Below, piece by piece: positions 34,027 to 45,608 of a stretch of 64,000 nt of DNA. Source of the DNA: Batkoa obscura (Eukaryota; Entomophthoromycota; Entomophthoromycetes; Entomophthorales; Batkoaceae); assembly GCA_030770535.1 (NCBI GenBank), contig JASVEC010000009.1, positions 558,001 through 622,000 on the forward strand, in the 5' to 3' direction. The notes under the pieces were generated by a model. The model saw only the letters and a program-made list of their open reading frames with translations. It made no database searches and was not told the origin of the DNA. Numbering within the stretch: the stretch's first letter is position 1; each line of letters begins with the position of its first letter. A program made the translations under genes and the position numbers.

Positions 34027-35514
34027 TTTTTTTTAATATTGCCAAGTTGATTGAGCTAGATTAAGCGATTGAGTTGAAATTGTAAACTATTTATACATTT
34101 TAAAAAAAAAAATTGCACAACATAGAAATGTTTATTATTGTGATAATATTTTTGTTTTAATATTAATTTTGTACCTATTGTTTTATCATGCTCACCATCC
34201 GATTTACCAATCATATTTCAAGATAAATAATACAATTATGGACCATAATTTTTATTTAAAATCTTGGGGTACTTTTAAATGTTTATCGAAGTTTAAGATT
34301 AGCATTTTTAATTAGTTAAGGTGGTAAAGGTTGAAAATTGCAATGATTGAAGTGATTTTTGAAGTTTTAGCACCAATTTTTAAATAAAATAACCCTTAAT
34401 TCTTAATATCTTTAATCAAATAAATAACTTACCATTGTAGCCAATAACTTTTAGTTTTTTTTTTAAAAATTTTAAAAGATACAAGAACAACTCAAATCAA
34501 CCATATAGTTAACTAAAGCTAATAACAAACTAACAAAATTCTTTTTTAAGAATAAATTATACTTTTATATAAAGAGAACACTATAAAGTTTCAAGTAATA
34601 CAAGCAGACTTTTTTAGCTAATACAAAGTTGGAAAGTTTGAAGTTTTTAAAAGAGAGACGGAAAAGTACTTGATACTTCAATGGATAATAAATAATGTAA
34701 AAGTTAAAGTATTGAGGATTGTGTTTGTAAAAAAAAAGGAATGAAATTAAAAAAAGATTCAATTAATTTATTTAATATATAACATTATGTTTAGTATTTT
34801 TAATATTTCAAAAAAAAAAAGAACACTAAAAGTAACAAAAAGATATTAAATAAAGGAGTATTATATAGGAATTTAAACATTATTATTATTTAAGGTAATC
34901 TGGTTTTGTGAAAATAATAACTATTAAATCATCTGAAGTTGAGGTTGTACTTTATTTTTTAAATTATAAAAAGAGTACAAATAATTATTTTAAAACTTCT
35001 AATAATTGAATATTAATTGAATTGAAAATAGATAGATAAATAAAATTAAGTAATTTGGATAGTTAATATAGAAGTTTAATAATATCGTGAATTGATTTAT
35101 AGCAATATTATAATTCTTTAAATTGAAAGTTTCGATAGTTATTATAGTTGATAATGACTATCAAAAATAAGGTTTAGAATAGTTGGAAATTCAAGTATCC
35201 GATATTATAATACATATGAAATAAGTTTTATAATAGATTAAACAAATTAATTGTTTTATAAATCAAGGATTTGAAATTTTTGAATGGAATTTTAAAATGA
35301 AATTTCAAAATAATAAAATCAAATAAGTTAATAAATAAAAATATTTAATCTCTATTAAATCTTTAAAATAACTTAATGATAAAAAATTAATAATTTAATA
35401 AAAATTTTGTTTTTATAAAATATTAATAATAATCAATTTGATTATGATTTAATCTGTTTTAAAAATGATATATACTTTATCAAATTATTAATAGCATTTG
35501 CTTTATTTTTTGTA
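34027..35514. other. Gene-poor AT-rich region
   Basis: Promoter side of the GDPD gene, then about 1.4 kb with no supported gene. The 65-codon minus frame at 34565-34762 is Phe/Leu/Tyr-rich and looks accidental. Confidence 0.45.
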
Positions 35515-35618
35515 TATGGGAATGTATTTTTTTGTTTAATAATTTTACTAACAATCTTTCTGCTCAACAAATAGCGCTTAAAAGATGGAAAAAGTGGAGC
35601 CAAAAAAACATCACCATA
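35515..35618 (-). mobile_element. Short TIR element, copy 11
   Basis: TATGGGAATGTATT at left, ACATCACCATA at right. Core TCAACAAATAGCGCTTAAAA carries the 3-base insertion (CTCAACAAA for CTCAAA) shared with copies 12 and 13. Confidence 0.86.
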
Positions 35619-36077
35619 TAATGAATTCAGCATTAGAAAATTTAATAGTTTACAGTTAAATCTTGTTATTTGAGTAAATAAATAAATATCACTAATTTTG
35701 ATTGTTTTAATATTAGAAAATGAAATTAAAAAAATAAAGTAATTTTTTAATTGTAATAATTTAATATAAACCAATTATGTATATAAATTATAAAGTTATA
35801 TTGAATAGAGTTACACAATCAATCAAAAATATCAATATTATATAATTTAATTTAATGTAAATCAATTGTATATTTGAAATAATACTAATAGATTATGATA
35901 ATTTTTTGAATACATTATTAATATATATTTATTATTAATATGATTCTTTAGATGAGAATATATCAATGCTAATTTTATCATTTTTATTGAATTTTATTCT
36001 TTTATTTTTATTTTTACTAAAATAAATATCAGTATTCTTAAATTGATTTAAATCATTTAAAAGGAATATTAAAATCA
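35619..36077. other. AT-rich spacer between two TIR elements
   Basis: No gene or RNA supported. Confidence 0.5.
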
Positions 36078-36182
36078 TATGGGATGTACTTTTTGTTTAA
36101 TAATTTTACTAACAATCTTTCTGCTCAACAAATAGCGCTTAAAAAATGGAAAAAATAATGAAACCAAAAAAACATCCTCATA
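36078..36182 (-). mobile_element. Short TIR element, copy 12
   Basis: TATGGGATGTACTT at left, ACATCCTCATA at right. Core TCAACAAATAGCGCTTAAAA, as in copy 11. Confidence 0.86.
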
Positions 36183-37121
36183 TCTAATCTAATAAAATTT
36201 AATTGTTTTTTTTGTATATAATATTAGTGGTTTTAATTTGTTCAAATTAGGATATTAAATTACATCTTTAACTAGCAATTTTTTTTAGTATATTCAAACA
36301 GTTATATTTGATTAAATCGTTTTAAATAATGGATTTTCACTTTTTTTAGTTTCGATAATAGAATTTCTAGTTTAATATTAATATTATTTATATAGCTTAA
36401 ATTAATATCTATTAAATTTGAACAACAATTTAAACAATAATTTAAGCAATTTACAATATTATCTGTTATAGTTATATATTTTATAGGTTTCTATTTTCAA
36501 TAATAAATTGTTTTTGACAATACTGATATTTATTATATTCCTTTTTAATATAAATTCTATAACTTAATTTAATTTTGTACTTTTATTTGTAATTTTAAAT
36601 AAACATTGATTTAAATAATATAATCTAAATAGTTTTTCAGGTGGTAATAAATTAAATATTACTATTAATAAAATATTAGTTAATTTATTTAATTTTATTT
36701 TCATTTTAGAATATTAAAAAATAATAAAAGTGAATTGTAGTTAATTTTAGAATTAATATCAATTAAAAGCATCTTAAGGTTGTATATTCAAATAAAAATT
36801 TAGTGAGTATTATTACAAAATAAATTTTACATCTATCAAAATTAATATTAAAATTAAGCTGATTTTTTAAAAATCTTATTAAGCTGCTTGTTTTAACTTT
36901 TGATATTTTGATATAAGTTAATTTTATTTCTATTTTATTTGAAGCATTGTATCTGTCTAAAATTTCTAGTAAATATACTTCTTCATAATTGGTCAATAAA
37001 TCTACCAATCAGCTTCAAGTTAGCATTCACAATGAGCGATAAACTTATCATAACCTATTTTTTTTCAAATCATATTATGACCAAACAAAATTAAAACTAT
37101 TATCCCTTCCAACAATCAATA

Positions 37122-37155
<34 letters not shown>
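36183..37155. other. Gene-poor region with decayed Asn/Lys/Ile-rich coding-like sequence
   Basis: Minus strand 36763-37008 reads NYEEVYLLEILDRYN, then KIEIKLTYIKISKVK and FDRCKIYFV, with more fragments to the left broken by stops. It resembles the fragments near 47.2-47.4 kb in style. An (ATA)n run of about nine units sits immediately before the next ATG (37128-37155). Confidence 0.35.
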
Positions 37156-40100
37156 ATGAATTATTCCTTACTTGATCCATTTAATATTGGGTTTCCAGAT
37201 CATATCAAATCCAAAATAGTGTTTACAAATGCAGTGAAATTGAAGTTTAATCGTCTAGGTACTTATCTTGCAGCTGGTAATAATAGTGGGGAAATTGGGA
37301 TATTTTCTACTGATATATTTACATTAATTAAAAAAATTCAAATCAAAGAATCATTTATAACTACATTGAGGTAGGTTATTTATTATTAAAGGAATTTGTT
37401 TTTAATGAATGAAATATTGTTTAGTTTTTCTCAAGATAATGAATATTTAGCTGTTGGTACTAAAGAAGGTTATATATCTATTTTTAATTTAATATTGGAA
37501 AAAGAAATTTGTTTTATTCAATTAAATTATCCCATTATTGAATTGGAAATTATACCGGGAAAAAAGTAATTTTAATTTTTTTTTAAGTTAAATGGAACTG
37601 AATTAATTTTTTTTATTAAACATTTAGAAATTTAGTTTTTGTTTTAACTAGAGAATTAGATCCTTTGATTTTAGATATTAAGAGTGATATTCCAATTCAA
37701 ACTTATTTAAAAGCAGAATCGGAGCAAATTTTAGACATTGATTCTCAAAGATGGTGTGAGTAAGTTATTTTTTTATTATAAAGATTTAAAATATAACTTG
37801 ATTAAAAAATATTCACAAATATTAGTAAACTTAATTTGAGCTCTATCTAATCTATTTTTATTAGTCAAATGTTTGATTTTACTTCCGGTTGTATTGATCG
37901 GTTAGGAAAATTTTTGATAGTTGGAACAAGTAAAGGTTTATTAGCAGTTTATCATTTTGAAAGTGAGCGTTATGTACATATTGAAAGAAATTCAAGGACA
38001 ACCATAAAACAAGTATTGTTTAATAAAAATTTAAGGTAAAGTTTATTTCTATTATTAAATAATAATAATTTAATTCATATAGTGAAATTTTATTAAATTG
38101 TAAAAATCATATTAAAGTAGTTAAATTTAATGTTGAATTAATTGAAAATGAAAATATTAAAGTATCATTTAATTATACAACAAAATATCAAAATCATCTT
38201 GATGCAGGGGAATGGCAATATTGTAATTTCGATAATACAGGAGATTATATAGTAGGAGTCTCAGATAAAGATATAGATCGTAAAATACATATATGGGAAA
38301 GAAGTTCTGCCCAATTACATTCGTTATTAGTTGGACCAGGAAATAAAGTATATGATTTAGTTTGGCATCCGTTAGCCCCCACATTAGCTTCTTTAGGTAT
38401 CAATGGTAAAATTTGGTTTTGGGCACCCACTTATTCACAAAAATGGTCTGGATTTTCACCCTTTTTTTCTGAATTAACACAAAATTTAGTATTTAGAGAA
38501 CCTGAAAATGCATACGATTTACCTTATTCTCATAAAAGTCATCAAAGACATGATTCTACTAAAAAATTATCACCTAAATATAAAGGTAATAGATTAGATA
38601 TTAATGAAGAAGATGATATTATTGTTGATGTTTGTACTATTGATAATCCATTTTCATTAAGTTTAAATCATGATTTTAAAGGTAATTTAAATCAAATTAA
38701 TTATGATGAAGCATTTGAATTACCTTTGATACCTATTACTGAAAATATTACATCACCGGAGTTAAAGGATGAAAATAAACTAAATTTAGAAAATGAAAAA
38801 CAAATAGATTTACAAAATGAGAAATGTTTTGAATCTAATGATAATAATAATAATAATAATAAATCATTAACTCAGTCACCAACTTCTTTACCAACTTCTT
38901 TACCAAATGAAAACGATATTATAAAGGAAAATGTTATTGAAGATAATTTACTTAATAATAATAATAATAGTGAAGATATTAAAAAAGAAGATGTATTAAA
39001 AGATTCAAATGAAGGTGATAAAGCAATAGATGACATAAAAGAAACAGAAACAGAAACAGAAGTAATAGTTTCTAATGATAATGAAAAGAATCGAGATGAA
39101 ACAGCGTACAAGAGATCACTGTACAGTCATTATGATAATAATGAAAGACTAGATTATAATAATCGACGTAGTCCGATAGAAGATTATAATTATAGAAGTT
39201 CCTATTATAAAGATAGATATGAAAGAGATTACTATGATAGTTATTATTCTAATCGTCAATCATATGATTATCGAAAATACAATAGGGAACGATATAACTT
39301 ACCTCCAAGAAATCGACATAGATCGAGTTATTATCAATCTAATAGATATTTTAATGGAGATCATTATAGTCCACAAAGAGATAATGATAGATATGATTAT
39401 AATGATTTAAGAGATAATAGAAATACATCTGATAAATATAATAATAATGATAGGGATTACTATAATCAACAAGATAACTATAATAGAAATGATAAATTTT
39501 ATTATAACTCAAGATATGAAGATAGAAGTTATTATAAAGATAATTTGGAAGATAATTATGAATTCGATGAAAAAGAAATTAAAAACAAACAGCAAAAATC
39601 ACCTTATAATAATAATAATAAACAATCTTATTATGATGATTATAGTTATCGAAAAAGAAATTCAATAAATGAAACCCATAATAATGAAGAAGATATAAAT
39701 AATATTGATTATTCAAAAAGTTCTTATGGTGCGTTATCAAAGGAAATATATCCTAATTTTAAATATAAAACAAGGGATGATAGTTATTATAATAAGAAAT
39801 ATAAAGAACATAATAATGAAGAGGATAAAAAAGAGAAAGAGAAAGAGAAAGAGAAAGAGAATTCCAATAAAGAAGAGAATATTAAAAGTGATGAGGGAGA
39901 ATATTCAGAAGAAGGAATTATTGATGATAATAAAAAAGAAAATTATCAAATTGATAAAGAAAGTGAAAATAATCAAGAATATATTAATAAAGATAAAAAG
40001 ATAGATGAATTTAATAATTTTAAAAAGGATCATCTTATTAATAAAATTGAAGCTTCAACTGTAGTCAATGAAAATCAAGATAATAAAGGTATCATTGAAT

Positions 40101-40402
40101 CAACTAATACCAATATCAATATTAATGAAATGGAAGAATCAAAAATTAATTTAGATATTAATGATACTACTACTACTACTACTCCAATTAATACTTCTAT
40201 AATTAGTAAATTTTACTCACCTAATAAAAAACAAGTTAAAGGAAGTGGATTATTTATATTAAAAAATAAACAAAATCCATTAAGTAATAGTAATAATCTA
40301 ACTCATGGAATTGGGAGTAGTAATGTTGCTGTCCAACGTAGTAAAGCAGTTCAAGAAGCTTTTGAAGATGGGGAAATTGAAGAGGGAGAAATTGAAGAAT
40401 AA
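37156..40402 (+). CDS. RBBP5/Swd1-like WD40 subunit of the COMPASS H3K4 methyltransferase complex
   Basis: About six exons. The ATG at 37156 begins MNYSLLDPFN (RBBP5: MNLELLESFG). The WD40 propeller follows: KLKFNRLGTYLAAGNNSGEI, FSQDNEYLAVGTKEGYISIF, IDRLGKFLIVGTSKGLLAVY, EWQYCNFDNTGDYIVGVSDK, IHIWERSSAQLHSLL, VYDLVWHPLAPTLASLGING and FWAPTYSQKWSGFSPFFSEL. The DVCTIDNPFS and FELPLIPI segments match the RBBP5 activation/ASH2L-binding region (VDVTSVDPIAAF, LLYLPIAPE). The last exon then runs as a very long disordered Asn/Asp/Glu tail with a Tyr/Ser/Arg/Asp section, ending GEIEEGEIEE. It scaffolds SET1/MLL methyltransferases in the nucleus. The tail is much longer than in animal RBBP5. Confidence 0.87.
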
Positions 40403-40732
40403 GTTTGGATTAATAAATATTTATGTTAAGTTTTGAGAATTTTTAATTGAAATATGAGTTGTATTTCCACTTTTTTGTTATTGTTATTGAAAATCATTGA
40501 ATTTTATAAGGTGGACGAGTTTTTTTATAATATTATCAAACGATTAGTAGTTAATAATAAATAAATAAATAAATAATTTATTGTTAGTTAATTGAAGAAT
40601 TTATAATATTTGCAATAAAACAAAGTTTGTTTGATTTTAGTTACTTTTTTGGTTACTGTCTTATTTAATATTTTAAATAAACTGAAATCATAAAGTTAAT
40701 TATATTAATACTCCAATTATAATAACTTTTAA
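40403..40732. other. Convergent 3' spacer
   Basis: AT-rich, with a short (AATA) run at about 40557-40576. Nothing else. Confidence 0.5.
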
Positions 40733-41849
40733 TTATTGAAAAGGAGGTAGCCCAAATAATTCGGGTTGAAACTCTTCCATTGAAGTTAAAATTTGAGTTG
40801 CGCCAATATCACTACCTACCATTTCTAAAAGTTTAGGATCTGGGATCCAAATGGTCTATAAAGTTAACATTAACTTTTTAACAACACAATAAAATAAAAT
40901 AAAATAAATTCCTTACTTTCATTTGAGCACTAACACCCGCTTGAACCCCCGGTATAGCATCTTCAAAAACTAAACATTTTTTGGGATCTTTGGCCCCCAA
41001 TTGTTGAGCTGCTTCTAAAAATATATCTGGGGCGGGTTTACCATGTAATACATTGGGATTATCACCGCAAATAATTTGATCAAATAAACTGAAAAGTTCT
41101 TGATTATTATGAGATTTGACTAAAAATGCTTTATGATGGGAACTAGTGGCTACCTAATGGAAGAGAGAGTTACTGACTGTGGAGGGAGGGAGGTAGAAAA
41201 TGATGAAACTTACTGCAATAGGTATTTGATGTTGTTTTAAATGTTTTATTAATCGCTAGAGTTTGAAGTTTGAGATGTTAGTTTTATAATTGAATAGAAT
41301 AAATAAATAAAACATTATTACCATAACACCAGGTAATGGTTTACAATATGGAAATTTTTCATTCTATATTAATAGTTATATTAATATTTATTTAGTAGTT
41401 ATTAGATAATAATTATAAATAATAATTTACTTGTAATCGATTTCTTTCAGTTAAATATTCCTCTGCTGTTATGGGCAAATTATGGGTATCAATAAATAGT
41501 TTAGTAGCCTAGAACAATGAGAATATTAGTTTTATAATTCTAAAAACAGACGAAATACTATTTTATTTATTTTACATCTTTTTGATTTCTACCCATCATT
41601 TGAGCTTTTAATTCCCAAGTAAACTCTTTCCCATAGCGACTAAGAATTTCATCTATATATTTTTAATATTAATTATTTTATGATCTAGTATTGTTAATTG
41701 ATTTTACTTGATACTTCGGAATATACTCGTTCAGTATCCTATAGAATTTGAATTAACTGTTATTTAATTATCGAAGATTTCAATTTTACAAGTAATAAAC
41801 CATCCATATCAAAGATACAATATTGAATTGAGTTATCCGATTCGGTCAT
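40733..41849 (-). CDS. HAD-family phosphatase, pseudouridine-5'-phosphatase (PUDP/HDHD1) type
   Basis: Split into seven or more short exons with introns of about 45-60 nt. The start MTESDNSIQYCIFDMDGLLLDTE gives HAD motif I (DMDGLLLD, nucleophile and acid Asp), followed by VYSEVSNEILSRYGKEFTW and QMMGRNQKDA in the helical cap. Motif II is IPIAVATSSHHKAF, then LFSLFDQIICGDNPNVLHGKPAPD (motif III Lys), CLVFEDAIPGVQAG (motif IV), and the C-terminus is FQPELFGLPPF, almost the exact ending of human PUDP (FQPELFGLPSYE). The human enzyme dephosphorylates pseudouridine 5'-phosphate. Fungal relatives also act on other small phosphates, so substrate is inferred. Confidence 0.88.
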
Positions 41850-42407
41850 TTTGAATTTTATAAAAGAATAAAATAATCAATAGTCAATTTGTATTGCTTT
41901 ATACTAAATTGAAAATTTATTCGCTTTAATTTAGAAATTAATCTTAAATTTAATTTGTTACAATAATATATCGCTTTTTTAACTCGAATGTGGACTAAAT
42001 AAACTCTCATTTGAGAATTCTAATCGGTTTACTAAGCGCTATATAAGCATAAGAATTTTATTATTACCTCGAAAAATTATTACTATATAAAACATTTTTG
42101 AACTAAAATAATGAACTAATTTTGGTTTTAGAAATTAGAATCATTAAATTAATACTATTTTTAAATCAAGTCTTTTCAATAAAAAAAATTGCTTTATAAT
42201 CCTCATGTTGAACCAAAGCTGCTATTGGATTCTATATTGAAAACATATAGAATGAAGATTATGTATTGTGTTGATTGTCCTATATTGATTTTTTTAAATG
42301 ATTAGGAACTATCACTTTTTATTAAAATTAATTTAAGTTATTTCTTTATTGATGTTTTATTATGTATATAAGTTTGAATCTATTTATTATTATTTTAATA
42401 TAAATAA
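41850..42407. other. Divergent intergenic region (PUDP / RPLP0)
   Basis: AT-rich promoter region. No gene. Confidence 0.5.
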
Positions 42408-42516
42408 TATGGGGATGTTTTTTTTGACTTCATCAATTTTTCCACCTTTTAAGCGCTATTTGTTGAGCAGAAAGATTGTTAGTAAAATTATTGAACAAAA
42501 AACACAGCTCAATATA
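42408..42516 (+). mobile_element. Short TIR element, copy 13
   Basis: Left end TATGGGGATGTTTT; right end degraded (AACACAGCTCAATATA). Core CCTTTTAAGCGCTATTTGTTGAG has the 3-base insertion of copies 11-12. Confidence 0.8.
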
Positions 42517-42846
42517 ATTATTTAAAATATTGACATTGATAAATACTAATTTATTAAATTTTAAGTCAATTGAAATTGATGCTGCGAAATTTGAACTAAA
42601 AATTACTAAATTTTTGACTCAAAAAGGAATAAAATTAAATCTGCAATAAGAGTAATAAGCTTCTTACAAAAATCAAGGTAAGGCTTGGGTCCTATTATAT
42701 ACCATATCACATCCATTAAAAAATCAGTATTGATTTCAACCAAGAAAATAAATTATGTTGGCAATAAATTAACTTTCTTTTTTATTAGCTTGTCTTTAAA
42801 TTCGGGAGGACCCCTTGAACACAAGTATTATAAATAATTAACCAAG
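42517..42846. promoter_or_regulatory. Promoter and leader of the ribosomal P0 gene
   Basis: A pyrimidine-rich patch (AACTTTCTTTTTTATTAGC, then TTGTCTTTAAATTCGGGAGG) lies 30-70 bases before the ATG. It resembles the pyrimidine tracts at starts of ribosomal-protein transcripts. Start site not demonstrated. Confidence 0.3.
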
Positions 42847-43936
42847 ATGTCAAAGGGAGACAAAAAGAATGCCTATTTCGCTAAGCTTCGTCAGCTTTTT
42901 GATGAATACACTTCCGTATTCGTTGTCAACGTTGATAATGTAACTTCTAACCAAATGCATCAAACTCGTGCTTCTTTACGTAAAGATGCTGTTATTCTTA
43001 TGGGTAAAAACACTATGATCCGTCGTGCCATGAAGAATTTCTTACCAGAACTTCCACAACTTGAAAAATTACTTCCATTCGTTAGAGGTAATATTGGTTT
43101 TGTATTCACTAACTCCGACCTTAAATCCATTCGTGATGTTATCCTTGCCAATAAGATTGCTGCTCCAGCTAAAGCTGGTACCATCGCTCCAGTTGATGTC
43201 TTTATCCCAGCTGGTAACACTGGTATGGAACCTGGTAAGACCTCTTTCTTCCAAGCTTTAGGTGTCCCAACCAAGATTACCAAGGGTACCATTGAAATTA
43301 TCAATGAAGTCCACATTCTCAAGAAGGATACCAAAGTTGGTCCATCTGAAGCCATTCTTCTTAATATGATGAAGATCTCTCCATTCACTTACGGTCTTAC
43401 CGTTGTTCAAGTTTACTCTGATGGTAATAACTTCCCATCTTCCGTTCTTGATATTGATGATGAAACCCTTCTTAAGGCTTTCTTCTCTGGTGTATCTTCA
43501 GTTGCCGCTATTTCTCTTGCTATTGAATTCCCAACTGCTGCTTCAGTACCTCACTCTCTTATCAATGTATACAAGAATGTTCTTGCTGTTTCCGTTGAAA
43601 CTGAGTACACTTTCCCAGGTTCTGAAAAGGTAATTTATTTATTTTTATTTTATTTAATATTTCAAATGATGAGCTATAATTTTTTGAACTTTGTTTTGAT
43701 ATTTAAAAACACACACTCTAATTTTTTCCTGATTATATTATTATTTGAAAAACAATGTGAGAATTTGTTTATTTACTCTTTTATTTTTAGATCAAGGCTT
43801 ACTTAGCTGATCCATCTGCTTTCGCTGCTGCCGCTCCAGCTGCTACTGAAACTGCTGCTGCTACTGCCGCTGCCCCAGCTGCCGTTGAAGAAGAAGAAGA
43901 TTCAGATGAAGATGCTGACTTTGATCTTTTCGATTA
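42847..43936 (+). CDS. RPLP0: 60S acidic ribosomal protein P0 (stalk base)
   Basis: Two exons around a 161-nt intron (43630-43790). Domains: L10-type rRNA-binding part ([57 protein letters not shown]), the insertion domain ([20 protein letters not shown]), [29 protein letters not shown], the P1/P2-binding helices ([28 protein letters not shown]), an Ala-rich hinge, and the acidic end [16 protein letters not shown], a slight variant of the usual FGLFD. Codon use is GC-richer than in other genes here (many TCC, ACC, GTC, AAG), as expected for very high expression. It forms the base of the GTPase-activating stalk. Confidence 0.97.
43655..43740 (+). ncRNA. Candidate C/D box snoRNA inside the RPLP0 intron
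   Basis: The intron is about three times longer than its neighbours. It contains ATGATGA (43666-43672, C box) and CTGA (43729-43732, D box) 56 nt apart, with TAATAT (43655-43660) and ATATTA (43735-43740) able to pair as a terminal stem. Internal C'-like TTGATA lies near 43697. Ribosomal-protein introns commonly host snoRNAs. The rRNA target was not identified, and short boxes can arise by chance in AT-rich DNA. Confidence 0.4.
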
Positions 43937-44712
43937 AGCACTTGATTAAAAATATTTAATCTTTTAATAGCATTTTCATTTACAAATTGTTGAATAATTT
44001 ATTTTTTGTCAACTTAAATTTCACTCTAAATATTAGAGTAGTCAAGTCATTCTAACTTAATGTATCTCAAATGATAGAAGGTTCTCAATAGATCAATCAT
44101 TTACCATATTTTATTGTAAATGAGCTTATAGCAATATTAGAAAGAATGTGAAAATTAAAAAAGTTTAATATATAAGAGATTGATTTTTAACATGTAAAAG
44201 CCATGGCTAAAACTATTGCTAATATGAAATAATGAATGTCTTATCTACAAGTTAAATACTAATTTTATAACTATAACCAAATTATCTAATGTAATATGGC
44301 TATTTTTAAATATTGAAATTCATTATATTTAATTTGCAGCTATTTTTAAATTAAATATTTGTCAATTTAAAACTCCAATTACGATTATTATTTTCTCTTA
44401 ATAAATCTGCCATCTAGAAATTTCTTTTAAGCCAATCTTATACTTCCACTAGATTTTAAATTCAGCAAACCAATTAAGAGGGACTATCTATTGAGTGGAA
44501 ATTAATGATTTGATGCAAAAGTTTGGAAAGTAGTAGGAGAATTCCAACAGTAACCAATTGGGAGTATATATAAAACTTAATATTCACATTAAAATTCAAA
44601 TTAAAAAAATCTTAAAAATTGCTTTTTTAGCAATTTAAATTTAAATTCTATTTAACAAACAGCAATACTTATTTTATCTCCATTACTTATTTAATCAGGT
44701 CAAGGAAACGCC
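43937..44712. other. Intergenic region upstream of the bZIP gene
   Basis: AT-rich. A CCAATTGG-like word occurs near 44555 and a TATATATAA box at 44567-44575, about 140 bases before the ATG, so this is the likely core promoter of the bZIP gene. Confidence 0.35.
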
Positions 44713-45608
44713 ATGTTCACTTCAGACTATTCACAACCTATCACAAGCAATTGGTCTTTAGAGGACATGGTAGCCCTAGGACAAAACTATGACACCGATA
44801 ATTATGCACAATACAACAACAATTTATTCATTACTCCCAACTCACAATTACCCTTGTCAGATCACTCCAATCCTATTGTGACCTCAGCCCCTTATTCTTT
44901 TGATCCGGTTTCAACAGAACTTATGAATATGTCCCAACCAGACTATAACTCCAATCTTTCTGCTTTATTACCAAGCACCACCTTTGATCATGGCACCCCT
45001 AATGCTATGGCTGAGTCTATTGCTTTAGATAGTGAATCTAGAGACTATTCTACTAGCCCTAGTGAACTCCCGGAACCCATCAAATTAAAGCCAGGACGTA
45101 AACGTAAAGATGAGAAAGTTGATCGAGAAGCTTTAAAGCGTGATCGTATGATTCGTAACCGTTTAGCCGCCCAAAGATCTAGAGAACGTAAACGTAAAGA
45201 AGTGATTTCAGTTGAAAAAGAGAATTTACAGTTAAAGGACCGCAATAAGGAGTTAGAGACCAGAGTAAGTACGTTAGAAGCGTCCAATCTTGCCTTAATG
45301 GAAAGGTTGGATGCTCTTTCGCGTCAGATGCAAGCTATGCAAGGCCAAATGCAAATGAACAATTTAGGCTCGGTACTCTTCAATCGTTTCGGCGAGACAG
45401 CAGCGCTCGTTGATAGGGGCTTTTTGCCCCGTTCCCAGCAGCGGAAGCGATTGAACCAGTATCTAGTACTCCATTATCAAATGCTATTAGCCATGCAAAC
45501 AATGCTTCGGATTTACTTCCTGGTTTGGTGGACAACCCGTTTATGGGTCATCTCTTCGATCTCCAATGGCCCTCCATTAACGGAGGATATTCTGTGCTTG
45601 ATAACTAG
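44713..45608 (+). CDS. HAC1: Hac1/HacA/XBP1-type bZIP transcription factor (spliced reading frame)
   Basis: Residues 1-120 are an Asn/Ser/Pro-rich acidic activation region. Residues about 141-162 form a HacA-like basic region (RMIRNRLAAQRSRERKRKEV), and about 166-205 form the leucine zipper (VEKENLQLKDRNKELETR, TLEASNLALMERL). After the zipper the mRNA has two CAGCAGC loops. Excising 45401-45438 (38 nt, 2 mod 3) joins G45400 to C45439 and gives a new tail: AAEAIEPVSSTPLSNA, DLLPGLVDNPFMGHLFDLQW, PSINGGYSVLDN, stop at 45606-45608 (285 aa in all). Without excision the frame continues to 45750 (345 aa). In fungi and animals IRE1 cuts such loops and tRNA ligase joins the exons during ER stress, producing the active regulator of chaperone genes. 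Family call is strong; cleavage is inferred. Confidence 0.85.
45381..45455 (+). promoter_or_regulatory. IRE1 unconventional-splicing element with 38-nt intron
   Basis: 5' loop CAGCAGC at 45398-45404 sits on the stem TCGGCGAG/CTCGTTGA (8 bp, two G-U, A/G mismatch at the loop). 3' loop CAGCAGC at 45436-45442 sits on TTCC/GGAA. Cuts after the G of CAG at 45400 and 45438 match the CNG|CNGN rule. Inside the intron GGGGC-TTTTT-GCCCC forms a third hairpin. Exon arms TTCAATCGT (45379-45387) and GCGATTGAA (45447-45455) pair over 9 bp (one G-U) to close the structure. Confidence 0.82.

Noticed and set aside
39219-40004. Ile/Met-rich plus frames inside the RBBP5-like tail
   Set aside because: They are shifted-frame shadows of the real Tyr/Asn/Asp-rich coding frame.
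42960-43388. 142-codon antisense frame in RPLP0
   Set aside because: Shadow of a strongly biased coding sequence on the other strand.
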